Below are positions 7,938-17,465 of a stretch of 60,669 nucleotides of DNA, piece by piece (the first letter of the stretch is position 1; each line of letters opens with the position of its first letter). Source of the DNA: Saprospiraceae bacterium (GTDB lineage Bacteria > Bacteroidota > Bacteroidia > Chitinophagales > Saprospiraceae); the NCBI GenBank assembly GCA_027488855.1, contig JAIYAV010000149.1:1-60669 (forward strand), read 5' to 3'. Made by a program: the position numbers and the translations under genes. The notes under the pieces were generated by a model. The model was given only the letters and a program-made list of their open reading frames with translations. It was not told the DNA's origin and ran no database searches.

Positions 7938-8392
7938 CTGCACGCTGAAGATTTTTTCTACAAAAACAAAATTAGTTCAGTGGTCAAAACTAACACAATG
8001 GCTTGGATTTTAAGTGTCGCCCCTAAAACACAATTGTTAAGGTCATATTTTTTCTTTCACGAATAAAAATTATTTGGGTATATTTACCGCCATTGTGACA
8101 TCCGGTCCTACCCCCTTTTGGATCACATCACGAGTGATTGCCGGAAATACCCATAAAAAAGCCGCCTGCAAGCCTGATTGCAGGTTATTACACAATAAAT
8201 CTTTTTGACAAGGAACCTGAGAGAGAGTCAAAGGTTTCGTGGTCGCATTCCTAGCCGTTGTTTTGGCCATTCAGATTAAGAAGCTCGGTAACAAATCCTT
8301 TGAACGAATTTTTTTGTCATAATCTCATTTGATGAAGAGTAATAACTATTGAGGCTGTTGCTCTAGGAATCGATTGAAAGAATAAGATCGGC
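7938..8392. other. 455-base divergent intergenic region
   Basis: Separates the SDR gene from the 1301-aa secreted protein. It contains the SDR promoter box at 7967-7974 and a small hairpin CCTGCAA/TTGCAGG at 8165-8184. The remainder is AT-rich without a credible coding sequence. A TATATTTA near 8077 differs in one base from the -7 consensus on the plus strand and could serve the large gene with a ~310-base leader. Confidence 0.5.
7967..7974 (-). promoter_or_regulatory. -7 box TAATTTTG for the SDR gene
   Basis: Exact match to the Bacteroidota sigma -7 consensus TAnnTTTG on the minus strand, 30 bases before the ATG at 7937. No TTTG box at the expected 19-21-base spacing. Confidence 0.5.
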
Positions 8393-11300
8393 ATGCGCAG
8401 TTTTTTTCAGCTAATTCCCGTAGCGGTAGCTTTCAAAGCTATGTTGCTACTCGGCAACTTTGGTCAAAAGTTGTCGACTTCCCTTGTACCTGGGGTACAA
8501 ACTGCACCATCCGTACGGACTACTGCGAACCAAGGATGCATCGATACCGTACACATTATCCTGGACTCGAACTGTCAATTCGTACTTACACCTAAGCTGG
8601 TTTTGGAAGGTTCTGATGCTTGCTTAACGACAGCTGATTACGAGATTTTTGTGGACGATGAAAATCCCCTCAACCGCGATACAGTCGATGGCTGTGGCAA
8701 TTTCCGCTTTATTGTCAAGATCAAGAATCCCAAGTCGTGTACCCAATTTACGAACTGCTGGGGGATCGTAGCCGCCGAGGATAAAATGGCCCCAGTCGTG
8801 ACCTCACCTGCTGATACTACCCTCTTTATTTTTTGTGACGAAATCACGGATATTTACCAGAACCTGAGCAGCACCGACAGCTTTGGGATTGCCACCCTCA
8901 AGGACAATTGCAACAAAAGAACCTTGAAGATTCGCAGCTTTATCGACGCCATTTATTACGACAACCACTGCGACACCATCATCATTCGACGTCTGTTTTT
9001 TGCGAGTGATGCCAAGGGCAATCAGGATACTGATCCGCAGTTCATCACGCTGCTTCGTGCGCCATTGGCCACTATCCAATTGCCGGATAGTGTAGGAATT
9101 AATACCTGCACCGGAAACAAAAACCCGAAAAAAGACAAAAACGGAAACATCCACCCCGACGTGAGTGGCTACCCATACGTGATCAATTACCAAGGTAAAA
9201 TAGATTTGATCACCGTTGATTCTTCCTGTGGGCTCAGCTCCACCTATGTTGATACCCGCTTTGAAGTATGCCCCAGCACCTATAAAGTACTGCGCCGCTG
9301 GATCATCAAAGACTGGTGTAAAAATACCTCCATCGAGCTTAGCCAAGTCATCAAAGTGGGCGACGTGGACAAACCGATCATCAAGCTTCCTTACCACCAT
9401 GATTTTTTGAGCACTTCTACCAGCCCCTTCGATTGTACGGCGGGTATTGAAGTAGTGGCACCGACTGTATCAGACGCCTGTTCTGGCTATACCTGGACTG
9501 CGGAAATCTGGACGGATACTTGTCGGGATACCCTTGGCCGGGCCATCGATCCCAAACCTCCGGTGCGTTTGGGCTTTACGAATAGTGGTGCACAGAGACG
9601 CTACATCGGCAATCTGCCCATTGGCTGCCATCTCCTCATTTATACCGTGCGTGATGCCTGCCACAATGAGGCCAAAGACACCATCCGCCTGGAAGTGCGG
9701 GACAAAATCAGCCCGGTGGCCATTTGTGATGATCAAATCAACATCAGCCTCAACGAAGCGGGCTATGCCCAGCTGCGTGCAGAAGACGTAGACGAAGGCA
9801 GTAAGGACAATTGCAAATTGGCCAAACTCCACATTCGTCGCCCCATTACCCTGGATGAAAATTGCAACCCGCTGGATACACCCCGAGTAAGCCGTTGGGA
9901 CTCCATCCTGACTTTTACTTGTTGTGACCTCAGCCTGGGCTACATCAAAGTAGAGCTGCGGGCAACCGACGCTGCAGGCAATACCGATTATTGCTGGACG
10001 ACGGTATGGATCAAAGACAAAATGAAACCCTGGTGCCGGGCCCCCAAAGATATCACCGTGTACTGTGATAGTTTGCCCAAAGGGGTGGATTTTAAAAACC
10101 GCAGCACCATCGCCCGGTATTTTGGAATACCTCAGGTAGGTGACAATTGTTTCAAAGCGGAGTGGATCGAGTTTAATCCGGTGGTCAAGATCAACAACTG
10201 TGGAGTAGGCACCGTCAAGCGTAAATTTTTAGCACGGGATGAATCTGGCAATCAATCTCCCGATACCTGTGTACAATGGATCACGGTAATCGCCAGGCAT
10301 GAGTACATGATCAAATTCCCTAAGGATTACATCGAATACTGCAAAGACCCCAGCCCGGATACCATTGGCACCTTTGAACTGGCCTGTGATATTTTGGCGG
10401 TCAACGTCACGGACAAGCGCTACCAGGCCGATGGATTAGAATGTTACAAAATTTTTAGAACCTACAATGTCATCAACTGGTGCCAGTACGTAGACGGCGA
10501 CGAGGTCATCCCCGTGCCTCGGGACATCGATTGTGACGGTACTGGAGGCGAAGATGATGTGTGGGTGATCGTTCGCCGCGATGGCAGTGCCTATTTTGAT
10601 GCCGACAACAATGAAAAAAACAAATTCCCGCTGGCCAATTCCCGAGCTTGTGGCGGCAATCCAGAAGGGTATTGGGAAAAACTGAACCGGAAACCTACCG
10701 GGCAATGGACTTATACCCAAATCATCAAAGTGGTGGATAACGAAGCTCCACAGATTTTCACCGAATCCAACGTGTCTTTTTGCATCAATCGCAAAGATTG
10801 TAAAGCGGATATTGTATTGTCAGTTGGCATCCAAGAAGCCTGCGATCCCAACAACCTCAATATCGATACCGACCTCAAATTGGAAATCAACGAAAGCTCC
10901 AGCAGCAGCCAAACCAATTGGCGGGTATTTGGGCGCTACCCCAAGTATTTGTTCACCGGGGTAGTACCCAAAGGGGATTACCAATTGGAAATCAAAGTGT
11001 CCGATGCTTGTGGTAATACGGGCCGAGGTTTTGTCAAATTCAAGGTAGTCGATTGTAAAGCGCCCTCTGTCACTTGTATCCACGGTTTATCCGCCGAGTT
11101 GAGCGAATTGCCACCGAATACCGACGTTGACGGGGACGGGGATGTGGATCGGGCTTCCACCATTGTGTGGGCCAAAGACCTGTTGGCCAGCCCCAGCTTC
11201 GATTCTTGTTCGGGGCCAGTACGCTACTCCATCAACCGCAAAGGGGAAAAAGCCAACATCAACCAGGGTTACATCATCTTTACCTGCGACGATTTGGGTT

Positions 11301-12298
11301 TGACCGAAGTGGAATTGCACGCCTGGGACAGCGCCATCAATACAAAGCTCAGCCCTCCCGGCCCCAACCACGATTATTGTTTGACTTATGTAAAGGTACA
11401 GGACAACAAATACAACCTTTGCAAAGACCCTGGCGATACCCTGATCATTGAGGGGAATACGCGCACTGAATTGGGCCTCAACCTGAGCGGTGTAGTGGTC
11501 GAAAGTAGTGGGGCCAAAGATTTGAAAGCAGTAAGTGTTGTAACGGGTGATTACCTGATGCAAGGACTCTCCAAAGGGTATGATTACACCCTCACTGCAG
11601 ATAAAGTGGATGATGCCCGCAATGGAGTTACAACGTTTGACCTCTTGCTCATCACCAAACACATTTTGGGCAAACAATTACTGACCTCACCTTATCAATT
11701 GCTGGCCGCCGATGTGAACCAATCCGGTACCATCTCTACCATCGACATGATCAAAATTCGGAAGGTCATTTTGAACTTGGATGCCACTTTTGAAGGTGGT
11801 AAAAGCTGGCTGTTTGTAGATGCCAAACACCGCTTCAAAGACCCCAGCAACCCCTGGGCAGAGGCAATTCCCAAGTTCATTCAGTTCAACGACCTGGATC
11901 GTTCGGTGACGGACGCACGCTTCATCGGCATCAAACTGGGAGATGTAAATGGCAATGTAGAAACGAATGGCCTGACTCAGTTGAGCCCGACTATCATTAA
12001 AAGCGGGGCTGAAATAGACCCGATCCGCCCACAATTGGACTTTAAGGTGCTCTCGGTGCATCCCAATCCTTTCCGCGACCAGGTGCAAATAACCTGGTCC
12101 AGCCCAAATGGTGGTGAAGCTACCCTGCAAGTCATCGATACCTATGGCCGGACCGTCCGGCAGGATCGGGTAAACTTGTTTGTGGGTGAGAATAACTTTA
12201 ATTATACTCAGCAGGATTTGCCAGGGACGGGAACCTATTCGGTGATCATTCGCCAGAATGGGCAGCAGGTTGTGACTCGGTTGGTGATGGTGAATTGA
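8393..12298 (+). CDS. Large secreted HYR-module protein with dockerin and T9SS sorting domain
   Basis: 1301-aa protein likely exported across the inner membrane by Sec and the outer membrane by type IX secretion. A hydrophobic N-terminus (~5-22) is followed by Cys-rich Ig-like modules with HYR-type starts: DKMAPVV (~131), DKISPVA (~436), DKMKPWC (~541) and DNEAPQI (~782). Residues ~1066-1133 form a dockerin type I domain with two Ca-loop helices (DDARNGVTTFDLLLITK; ADVNQSGTISTIDMI). The end (~1216-1301, LSVHPNPFRDQVQ... to YSVIIRQNGQQ) is a T9SS type A sorting domain. Probably a surface matrix or adhesion protein; ligand unknown. No cohesin partner is visible. ATG at 8393, no close upstream gene. 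Confidence 0.88.
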   Translation: MRSFFQLIPVAVAFKAMLLLGNFGQKLSTSLVPGVQTAPSVRTTANQGCIDTVHIILDSNCQFVLTPKLVLEGSDACLTTADYEIFVDDENPLNRDTVDGCGNFRFIVKIKNPKSCTQFTNCWGIVAAEDKMAPVVTSPADTTLFIFCDEITDIYQNLSSTDSFGIATLKDNCNKRTLKIRSFIDAIYYDNHCDTIIIRRLFFASDAKGNQDTDPQFITLLRAPLATIQLPDSVGINTCTGNKNPKKDKNGNIHPDVSGYPYVINYQGKIDLITVDSSCGLSSTYVDTRFEVCPSTYKVLRRWIIKDWCKNTSIELSQVIKVGDVDKPIIKLPYHHDFLSTSTSPFDCTAGIEVVAPTVSDACSGYTWTAEIWTDTCRDTLGRAIDPKPPVRLGFTNSGAQRRYIGNLPIGCHLLIYTVRDACHNEAKDTIRLEVRDKISPVAICDDQINISLNEAGYAQLRAEDVDEGSKDNCKLAKLHIRRPITLDENCNPLDTPRVSRWDSILTFTCCDLSLGYIKVELRATDAAGNTDYCWTTVWIKDKMKPWCRAPKDITVYCDSLPKGVDFKNRSTIARYFGIPQVGDNCFKAEWIEFNPVVKINNCGVGTVKRKFLARDESGNQSPDTCVQWITVIARHEYMIKFPKDYIEYCKDPSPDTIGTFELACDILAVNVTDKRYQADGLECYKIFRTYNVINWCQYVDGDEVIPVPRDIDCDGTGGEDDVWVIVRRDGSAYFDADNNEKNKFPLANSRACGGNPEGYWEKLNRKPTGQWTYTQIIKVVDNEAPQIFTESNVSFCINRKDCKADIVLSVGIQEACDPNNLNIDTDLKLEINESSSSSQTNWRVFGRYPKYLFTGVVPKGDYQLEIKVSDACGNTGRGFVKFKVVDCKAPSVTCIHGLSAELSELPPNTDVDGDGDVDRASTIVWAKDLLASPSFDSCSGPVRYSINRKGEKANINQGYIIFTCDDLGLTEVELHAWDSAINTKLSPPGPNHDYCLTYVKVQDNKYNLCKDPGDTLIIEGNTRTELGLNLSGVVVESSGAKDLKAVSVVTGDYLMQGLSKGYDYTLTADKVDDARNGVTTFDLLLITKHILGKQLLTSPYQLLAADVNQSGTISTIDMIKIRKVILNLDATFEGGKSWLFVDAKHRFKDPSNPWAEAIPKFIQFNDLDRSVTDARFIGIKLGDVNGNVETNGLTQLSPTIIKSGAEIDPIRPQLDFKVLSVHPNPFRDQVQITWSSPNGGEATLQVIDTYGRTVRQDRVNLFVGENNFNYTQQDLPGTGTYSVIIRQNGQQVVTRLVMVN

Positions 12299-12306
12299 TG
12301 GGGGGT

Positions 12307-12330
12307 TGGGACATTGAGAGAAATGTCCCA
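12307..12330. terminator. Small hairpin between convergent genes
   Basis: TGGGACATT and AATGTCCCA pair over a six-base loop, just after the stop of the large T9SS gene and ahead of convergent nadK. No clear T-tract follows, so its strength as a terminator is uncertain. Confidence 0.45.
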
Positions 12331-12397
12331 CTAGCTCAAGTCTTTCAAGCAAAATCAAAAAATATCGCGCTACCGCTGGTATAGGGTCTTCATCGTA

Positions 12398-13282
12398 TTA
12401 GTTCCGTGAATCCTGCCCCCACGCCAACTTATCCCGCATGGTATCCATAAACCCATAATCGTGCAGCTGCACCAAATTGATGGAAAAATCGTTTTTCCGG
12501 ACCGCCAATTGGTGCGCCGAAGTAATGGTTTCGAAGCGGGAATCCAGCGTGCAAAGGAAGTTTTCAGCCCGCCCTTCCACATCAAAAGAAATGATTGAAT
12601 CGTCGGAGATGACCACCGGGCGTACGTTGAGGTTGTGGGTAGCTACCGGGGTGATCACAAAATTGTTTGAATTGGGAAAAATAATCGGCCCACCGCAGCT
12701 CAAGGAATAGCCCGTGGAACCCGTTGGCGTAGCCACAATGATCCCGTCCGCCCAATATGTATTTAGGTACGAGCCATTGATGTAAGTATGGATGGTGATC
12801 ATGGAGGAGGTATCGCGCTTCAGGATGGTGAAGTCGTTGAGCGCAAAGCGGGTATCCCCAAACAAGGGCATGCTGCTTTCGAGGTACAACAAGCCCCGTT
12901 CTTCAATGCTGTACCGCCCTTTGGCCAGCAATTGCACTGCATCGCGGATGCGTTTTTTTTCAATACTCGCCAAAAAGCCCAGGCGACCGAGGTTGATGCC
13001 CAGAATGGGTACCCCCGATTCGCGGACGTGGGTAATGGCGCTTAGAATAGTCCCATCGCCACCCAATGCGATCAAGAAGTCAAATTTTTTCAGCGTAAAA
13101 TCGATGTACCCATCAAATTCGCCTACTGGCTTTTGAAACACGATTTTGTCACGCATCAGGTCCAGATATGGGCCGTACACGTATACCGAAATGCCTTCCT
13201 CGTGTAAGGCATCAAACAGGCGCTGGATGTGCGGCACATCATGATCCTTCAGCACGTAGGCGTATACGACAACCCGCATCAA
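12398..13282 (-). CDS. nadK: NAD kinase
   Basis: Phosphorylates NAD to NADP in the cytoplasm. Family signature GGDGT at 74-78, then NLGRLGFLAS and the C-terminal glycine-rich segment around ATPTGSTGYSLSCGGPI (~190-206), which binds NAD. 294 aa is typical. The ATG overlaps the stop of the upstream Omp85-like gene by four bases (ATGA), so the two are translationally coupled and co-transcribed. Confidence 0.96.
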   Translation of the reverse strand: MMRVVVYAYVLKDHDVPHIQRLFDALHEEGISVYVYGPYLDLMRDKIVFQKPVGEFDGYIDFTLKKFDFLIALGGDGTILSAITHVRESGVPILGINLGRLGFLASIEKKRIRDAVQLLAKGRYSIEERGLLYLESSMPLFGDTRFALNDFTILKRDTSSMITIHTYINGSYLNTYWADGIIVATPTGSTGYSLSCGGPIIFPNSNNFVITPVATHNLNVRPVVISDDSIISFDVEGRAENFLCTLDSRFETITSAHQLAVRKNDFSINLVQLHDYGFMDTMRDKLAWGQDSRN

Positions 13283-14679
13283 ATATTCATGTTGAAATGA
13301 AAAAAAATCCCTGACTCCCAGAGATGGTTGAAGCTGTATTCGATTTTAAACACCTTGTCGAAAAAGAATACCGCATCCAGGCCAATCCCTTTGCCCCACA
13401 ACATCCGATTGGTAAAGGAGTTGGCTCCAAAATCAAAAGGATGGTTGACGTAGCCAAAGTCGTTGTTCACGGCCAAATATACTTTAAAAGGTAGTTCGCG
13501 CATGCGTTCTACCGGGATGATTTTTCCAAAACAGAGTCGATTGTCCGCAATTTTGACCCGAAAGCTGGTATTGATGATGCCCATGTCCAGGCCATCGATG
13601 ACGTAATACTCGTAACCAACCAAATCGTTGCCGGAATAACCAACGGCGCGGTTGTCGTTGTAAGGCTGTTGGCTGCGGATGAACGAGAATTTGGCCCGGC
13701 CAATGAAGGAAAAATTCCAGCGGTTGCCGAGCGGTAAAAACTGGGCATAGCTGCTACTAAAAGTCAGGGCACTGCGGTCATTTGACACGAGGCCCAAACC
13801 ATCTTTTTCCAAAGAAGCCGAAAAATATTGCCCTTCCAACGGATAAGGCCGACAGTCGCGCGAATCGTAAGTATAGGTATAAGCCAGGGAAAAATAGCGT
13901 TGACGGCTCCGCCCGTTCAGGAAAAAATCCGGATTGAGGTCTTTGGCGATTTGATCCATGATTTTGTTGTCCTCATAGCTAAGCCGGGCTTCGTGTTGTT
14001 CGAGCAACTTTGGCCGGTACACCATTGAAAGCCGCGAACGGAAGCGGTGATAAGCAAACCTGTCTTCGTCCCTAAAAAACTGCTGGCGATTTTGGGTAGT
14101 CGCGTAGTTGATTTCCCGATTTTGCGCAAAAGAAACCGCTGCATCTATGCCCAGGGTCTTTTTCCGGTTGATGAAAGGCAATTTGTACCCCAGGGAATAA
14201 TTACGGGTGTACCCATTGGTGAATTTGATTTGAAAACGATCGCGATTGCCCGAAAAGTTGCGATGCACAAAGTCCATCCCGTAAATGATGCGATCGAGGG
14301 AGCGATTTTGGTCTACCCACCATACATTGAAATTGCGGTCGGCCAGCTCAAAATAAGGTGTAGGATAAATGTACCAACTCTCCGCCAAATCCAGGGCGAC
14401 ACAAATGTGATCAGGCTTGGTGGCGCTAGGGGTATGGCTGATGATGCCTTCGCGGAACATGCCCGTGTTCAGCACCTGCTGTTTGCCCCAGGCCAGGCGA
14501 TCCTTCAAATTTTTGCGTAAAATGGTGTCGCCTATCTGGAAGGGAAGTTCGCGCAGGATGACCTGGATGTTTGTGCGTTTGTTTCCGTTGATGGCAATAC
14601 TATCTACCACCACATACGCTTCTTGCGCAATGGCCCCGGTAACAAAAAACCAGAAACAAAGTGACAATACAAATCGCAT
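13279..14679 (-). CDS. Omp85/BamA-like outer-membrane beta-barrel protein
   Basis: Signal peptide at 1-18 (cleavage after AIAQ). One POTRA-like domain follows (~22-95, with IAINGNKRTN and LRELPFQIGD). The rest is beta-barrel with alternating aromatic strands, ending in a short FHFNMNI strand. At 466 aa with one POTRA it is shorter than BamA (five POTRAs), so it belongs to the short surface-antigen/TamA-like group; it may insert or transport outer-membrane or secreted proteins. Coupled to nadK by a four-base overlap. The pairing with nadK says nothing direct about function. Confidence 0.85.
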   Translation of the reverse strand: MRFVLSLCFWFFVTGAIAQEAYVVVDSIAINGNKRTNIQVILRELPFQIGDTILRKNLKDRLAWGKQQVLNTGMFREGIISHTPSATKPDHICVALDLAESWYIYPTPYFELADRNFNVWWVDQNRSLDRIIYGMDFVHRNFSGNRDRFQIKFTNGYTRNYSLGYKLPFINRKKTLGIDAAVSFAQNREINYATTQNRQQFFRDEDRFAYHRFRSRLSMVYRPKLLEQHEARLSYEDNKIMDQIAKDLNPDFFLNGRSRQRYFSLAYTYTYDSRDCRPYPLEGQYFSASLEKDGLGLVSNDRSALTFSSSYAQFLPLGNRWNFSFIGRAKFSFIRSQQPYNDNRAVGYSGNDLVGYEYYVIDGLDMGIINTSFRVKIADNRLCFGKIIPVERMRELPFKVYLAVNNDFGYVNHPFDFGANSFTNRMLWGKGIGLDAVFFFDKVFKIEYSFNHLWESGIFFHFNMNI

Positions 14680-14782
14680 ACTTTGAAATTGGAAATGGGC
14701 CTCTAACTAGAGTCGGTAATATACAGATTTTTGAGAAAAGTCAGAAGAAAATTTAGTGTTATTGGTCGCCTGCCAAACTTTT

Positions 14783-14879
14783 GGAAGTGAAAAGTGAAAA
14801 GTAAAAAGTGAAAAATTATATAGCGATGGAATACAACTGGTACCCGCTTTTCACTTTTCACTTTTCACTTTTCACTTCC
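14783..14879. repeat. Inverted repeat with 7-base tandem-unit arms (IR-D)
   Basis: The left arm (14783-14815) and right arm (14846-14879) are each four to five copies of an AAAAGTG heptamer and pair with about one mismatch over 32 bases. The loop is ~30 bases. The right arm contains the TGA stop and the last Lys codon of the acyltransferase on the minus strand, so the first repeat unit is coding. Probably terminates that gene. Confidence 0.88.
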
Positions 14880-15894
14880 CATAGCGTACCAGCTTCGACC
14901 AACGCATCGCGGGCCGCTCAATGAGCTGATAAAAACCATAAGCCAACAAGAGGGTAAAAGCAAAGAGGAAAATGACAAATACCAAACGCGGCCCATCTCC
15001 CTCAATGTAGCGGGCGGCCAGAGGAATCAACTTTTTGCCCAGCGGCAAATGGATCAGGTACAAGGAATAAGAAATCATGCCCAACCAGCGTAAGCCAGGT
15101 ATTTTTAAGTTCGGCCAAAAGGCAAGCAGCATCCAGGGTATAAATCCCGCCACGAGGTATTGCGGGCTGAACTTGTACTCGATGATCCAAAAAACGATGG
15201 CTGAAAAAAGGTAAAACTCCCAGGGCTTCAGCTGGCCATCAAAACGCCTAAACAGTGCGAAACCCAGGATGAAAAACATACTGTAATCGAAAAAGAAAGC
15301 GGGTTGATGGGTGAATATGGTAATGGTTAGGAGTCCCGCAGCCGTCAACCAAAAGTACACACTGCGTTTATGAAAAAGCAAAGGATAAAGGAGCCCTACC
15401 AAAATGTAGTATTGAAACTCTACCCCAAGCGTCCAGTATACCCCATTGAGCCATTGGTTGGGCGGAAAAAAGGGAATCAAATACCCAAAATGCAAGAGCA
15501 AGCGCGACCAAGATACATTGAAAGATGGTACCAACCACAAGGTAGCCAAGACATTTAAGCCCAGTACAAACAAGATACTCAACCAAAAAGGGGGATCAAT
15601 CCGCGCCCACCGCTTCAATATGAACAGCGGAAAATCGCGCCAGCGGTAGTCGCTCCGCGCCATGGAATAAGGGATGATGAACCCAGAAATAACAAAAAAG
15701 ATTTCCACCCCCAACCAGCCTTTGCCCGTAATGGCTTTGATCCAGTTTGCTTCGGAAATAAAGTTGTTGTGGCCATTGGTAAAATGGTACAAACAAACCA
15801 CCGCAGAAGCCAGGCCACGCAGCAATTCGATGCTGGCAATGTTGGCGTTCTGTGGCTTGGTAGCCTGTACGGAAAGAGTGTTGTTTTCGGACAT
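14872..15894 (-). CDS. Acyltransferase 3 family membrane protein (OafA/NodX-like)
   Basis: Integral inner-membrane O-acyltransferase (340 aa) with about ten hydrophobic segments. Starts with the family pattern IELLRGLASAVVCLYHF (~22-38) carrying the conserved Arg and His; EIFFVISGFI (~64-73) follows. Transfers acetyl or other acyl groups to cell-surface sugars; its target is unknown. Its ATG overlaps the stop of the upstream cyclophilin gene by one base (TAATG), so it is the second gene of an operon. Confidence 0.92.
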   Translation of the reverse strand: MSENNTLSVQATKPQNANIASIELLRGLASAVVCLYHFTNGHNNFISEANWIKAITGKGWLGVEIFFVISGFIIPYSMARSDYRWRDFPLFILKRWARIDPPFWLSILFVLGLNVLATLWLVPSFNVSWSRLLLHFGYLIPFFPPNQWLNGVYWTLGVEFQYYILVGLLYPLLFHKRSVYFWLTAAGLLTITIFTHQPAFFFDYSMFFILGFALFRRFDGQLKPWEFYLFSAIVFWIIEYKFSPQYLVAGFIPWMLLAFWPNLKIPGLRWLGMISYSLYLIHLPLGKKLIPLAARYIEGDGPRLVFVIFLFAFTLLLAYGFYQLIERPAMRWSKLVRYGK

Positions 15895-16553
15895 TATTTC
15901 AATTCCAGCGAGAAACGAATCTTCTGTTCGGGTTCGTCTTCGCCACGGGTGCGCACTTCGGACAGTTTTTCAATGATGTCCATACCTTTCGTTACTTCGC
16001 CAAACACGGTATATTTCCCATCCAGATTGGGGGCACCACCGATGGTCTCAAAAATTTTGAGCTGCTCAGGATTGTATTTGTCGGCCAACTCCTCCAGGTC
16101 TTCATTCAAAAAACGCCGACCCCGCACAATGTAAAACTCGGTTGCAGAGGAGTTGTTTTCAGGATTGCCCTCATCGAAATGCGCCATGGCCAGTGCTCCG
16201 TATTGGTGCAAGCGATCCGGGCTGGTTTCGTTGGGTACGAGATAATGGTATTTCCCTTCGGCTTCACTGCCTCCTTGCACCATAAAGCTGCTGATGATGC
16301 GGTAAAAATGGCCTCTTTTGTAGTGGCCAGCTTTGATCATGCGTACAAAATTGGCGCGATGCAAGGGCGTTTCAGTATACAAGCGCAGGTGGATATCTCC
16401 CTCATTAGTATGGATAACCGCTTCGGTTTCCGGATTGGTTTTGCCATATTCCGTCAATACTTTTGCCACCTGGTCTTGGGGAATTTCTAGATTTTCGTTT
16501 TTGCAAGACCAAAAACAACAGCTGATACAAGCAAAGATCAATAGTACTCTCAT
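15894..16553 (-). CDS. Lipoprotein peptidyl-prolyl cis-trans isomerase (cyclophilin type)
   Basis: Speeds proline isomerisation during folding, here anchored as a lipoprotein outside the cytoplasm. The N-terminus has a hydrophobic stretch ending CCFWSC, a lipobox-like site. The cyclophilin domain (~45-219) has FYRIISSFMVQGG, AMAHF and NNSSATEFYIV, with FGEVTKGMDIIEKL near the end. An insertion of ~25 residues around LNEDLEELADKYNPEQ separates the last two, a feature of some Bacteroidota PPIases. ATG 16553 is preferred over a TTG four codons upstream. First gene of the operon with the acyltransferase. Confidence 0.92.
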   Translation of the reverse strand: MRVLLIFACISCCFWSCKNENLEIPQDQVAKVLTEYGKTNPETEAVIHTNEGDIHLRLYTETPLHRANFVRMIKAGHYKRGHFYRIISSFMVQGGSEAEGKYHYLVPNETSPDRLHQYGALAMAHFDEGNPENNSSATEFYIVRGRRFLNEDLEELADKYNPEQLKIFETIGGAPNLDGKYTVFGEVTKGMDIIEKLSEVRTRGEDEPEQKIRFSLELK

Positions 16554-16574
16554 GGATGCTACCAAATTTGGCTA

Positions 16575-16582
16575 CAAAGGTA
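16575..16582 (-). promoter_or_regulatory. -7 box TACCTTTG for the cyclophilin operon
   Basis: Exact TAnnTTTG on the minus strand, 22 bases before the ATG at 16553. It faces the divergent nucleoside phosphorylase promoter 32 bases away. Confidence 0.55.
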
Positions 16583-16613
16583 AGTAAACCCGCTCTACCC
16601 TGTGATGATTTAT

Positions 16614-16621
16614 TATCTTTG
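16614..16621 (+). promoter_or_regulatory. -7 box TATCTTTG for the nucleoside phosphorylase
   Basis: Exact TAnnTTTG, 18 bases upstream of the ATG at 16640, implying a very short leader. Supports the 16640 start over the ATG at 16556. Confidence 0.55.
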
Positions 16622-16639
16622 AACTTCAATTTCACTACC

Positions 16640-17461
16640 ATGCAGCTTTACGATCAAATTCAGGAAGCACTGACTTTTTTGCGTTCAAACACGGATTTTG
16701 AACCAGATTTTGGCATCATCCTTGGCACTGGCCTCAGCGATTTGGCCCAGGAAATCGACCGGGTGGCCGTTTTTCCTTACAAAGACATCCCCCATTTCCC
16801 CGTTTCTACGGTGGAAAGCCACAAGGGAGAACTGGTCTTTGGCTATCTGGCTGGTCGTAAAGTAGTCGCCATGGCTGGCCGTTTTCACTACTACGAAGGT
16901 TACAGCATGCAACAAATCACCTTCCCGGTGCGGGTGATGAAGTTCCTCGGCATTCAACGCCTCTTCATCAGCAATGCGGCAGGCAGTGTCAATCAGCATA
17001 TTTACGCCGGTGATTTGGTGTTCCTAAAAGACCACATCAACTTGCAAGCCGATAATCCACTGCGGGGCCACAACGACGAACGCCTGGGGCCACGTTTTCC
17101 CGATATGTTGAATGCTTACGACCGTGCTTTGAATACGCGGGCGCTGGAAATTGCGCGTTCCCAAGGAGTTGCAGCGCACGAAGGAGTGTATTTGGGACTA
17201 CAAGGGCCTAATCTGGAAACCCCTGCGGAATACAACTTTGCCCACATGATGGGTGCCGATGTGGTGGGCATGTCCACAGTGCCCGAGGTATTGGTGGCGC
17301 GGCACATGAGTTTGCCGATCTTTGTGGCCAGCGTGGCAACGAACCGTTGTTACCCGATTGAGGACATTCGGGAAACGAGTTTGGAGGATGTAGTGAACGT
17401 GGCGAAGGGGGCGGAGAAAAGATTGTCGGGGATTATAAAGGTGTTGTTGGCGGAGTTGTAA
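16640..17461 (+). CDS. Purine nucleoside phosphorylase (PNP/MTAP family)
   Basis: Splits purine nucleosides with phosphate into base and ribose-1-phosphate for purine salvage. Trimeric PNP motifs: IILGTGLSDLAQ (phosphate site, ~26-37), HKGEL, MAGRFHYYEGYS (~78-89), SNAAGSVN, GPNLETPAEY with the base-binding Glu, MSTVPEVLVARHM and ATNRCYPI with the purine-binding Asn. 273 aa matches PNP I. Start at 16640 (MQLYDQIQ): an upstream in-frame ATG at 16556 would overlap the divergent gene's promoter. Confidence 0.95.
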   Translation: MQLYDQIQEALTFLRSNTDFEPDFGIILGTGLSDLAQEIDRVAVFPYKDIPHFPVSTVESHKGELVFGYLAGRKVVAMAGRFHYYEGYSMQQITFPVRVMKFLGIQRLFISNAAGSVNQHIYAGDLVFLKDHINLQADNPLRGHNDERLGPRFPDMLNAYDRALNTRALEIARSQGVAAHEGVYLGLQGPNLETPAEYNFAHMMGADVVGMSTVPEVLVARHMSLPIFVASVATNRCYPIEDIRETSLEDVVNVAKGAEKRLSGIIKVLLAEL

Positions 17462-17465
17462 TAGC

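Noticed and set aside
8070..8270. 66-codon minus frame in the 7938-8392 gap
   Set aside because: No recognisable composition and it contains the small hairpin; looks non-coding.
16556..16639. 28-codon N-terminal extension of the nucleoside phosphorylase
   Set aside because: It covers both divergent -7 boxes; family alignment starts at 16640.
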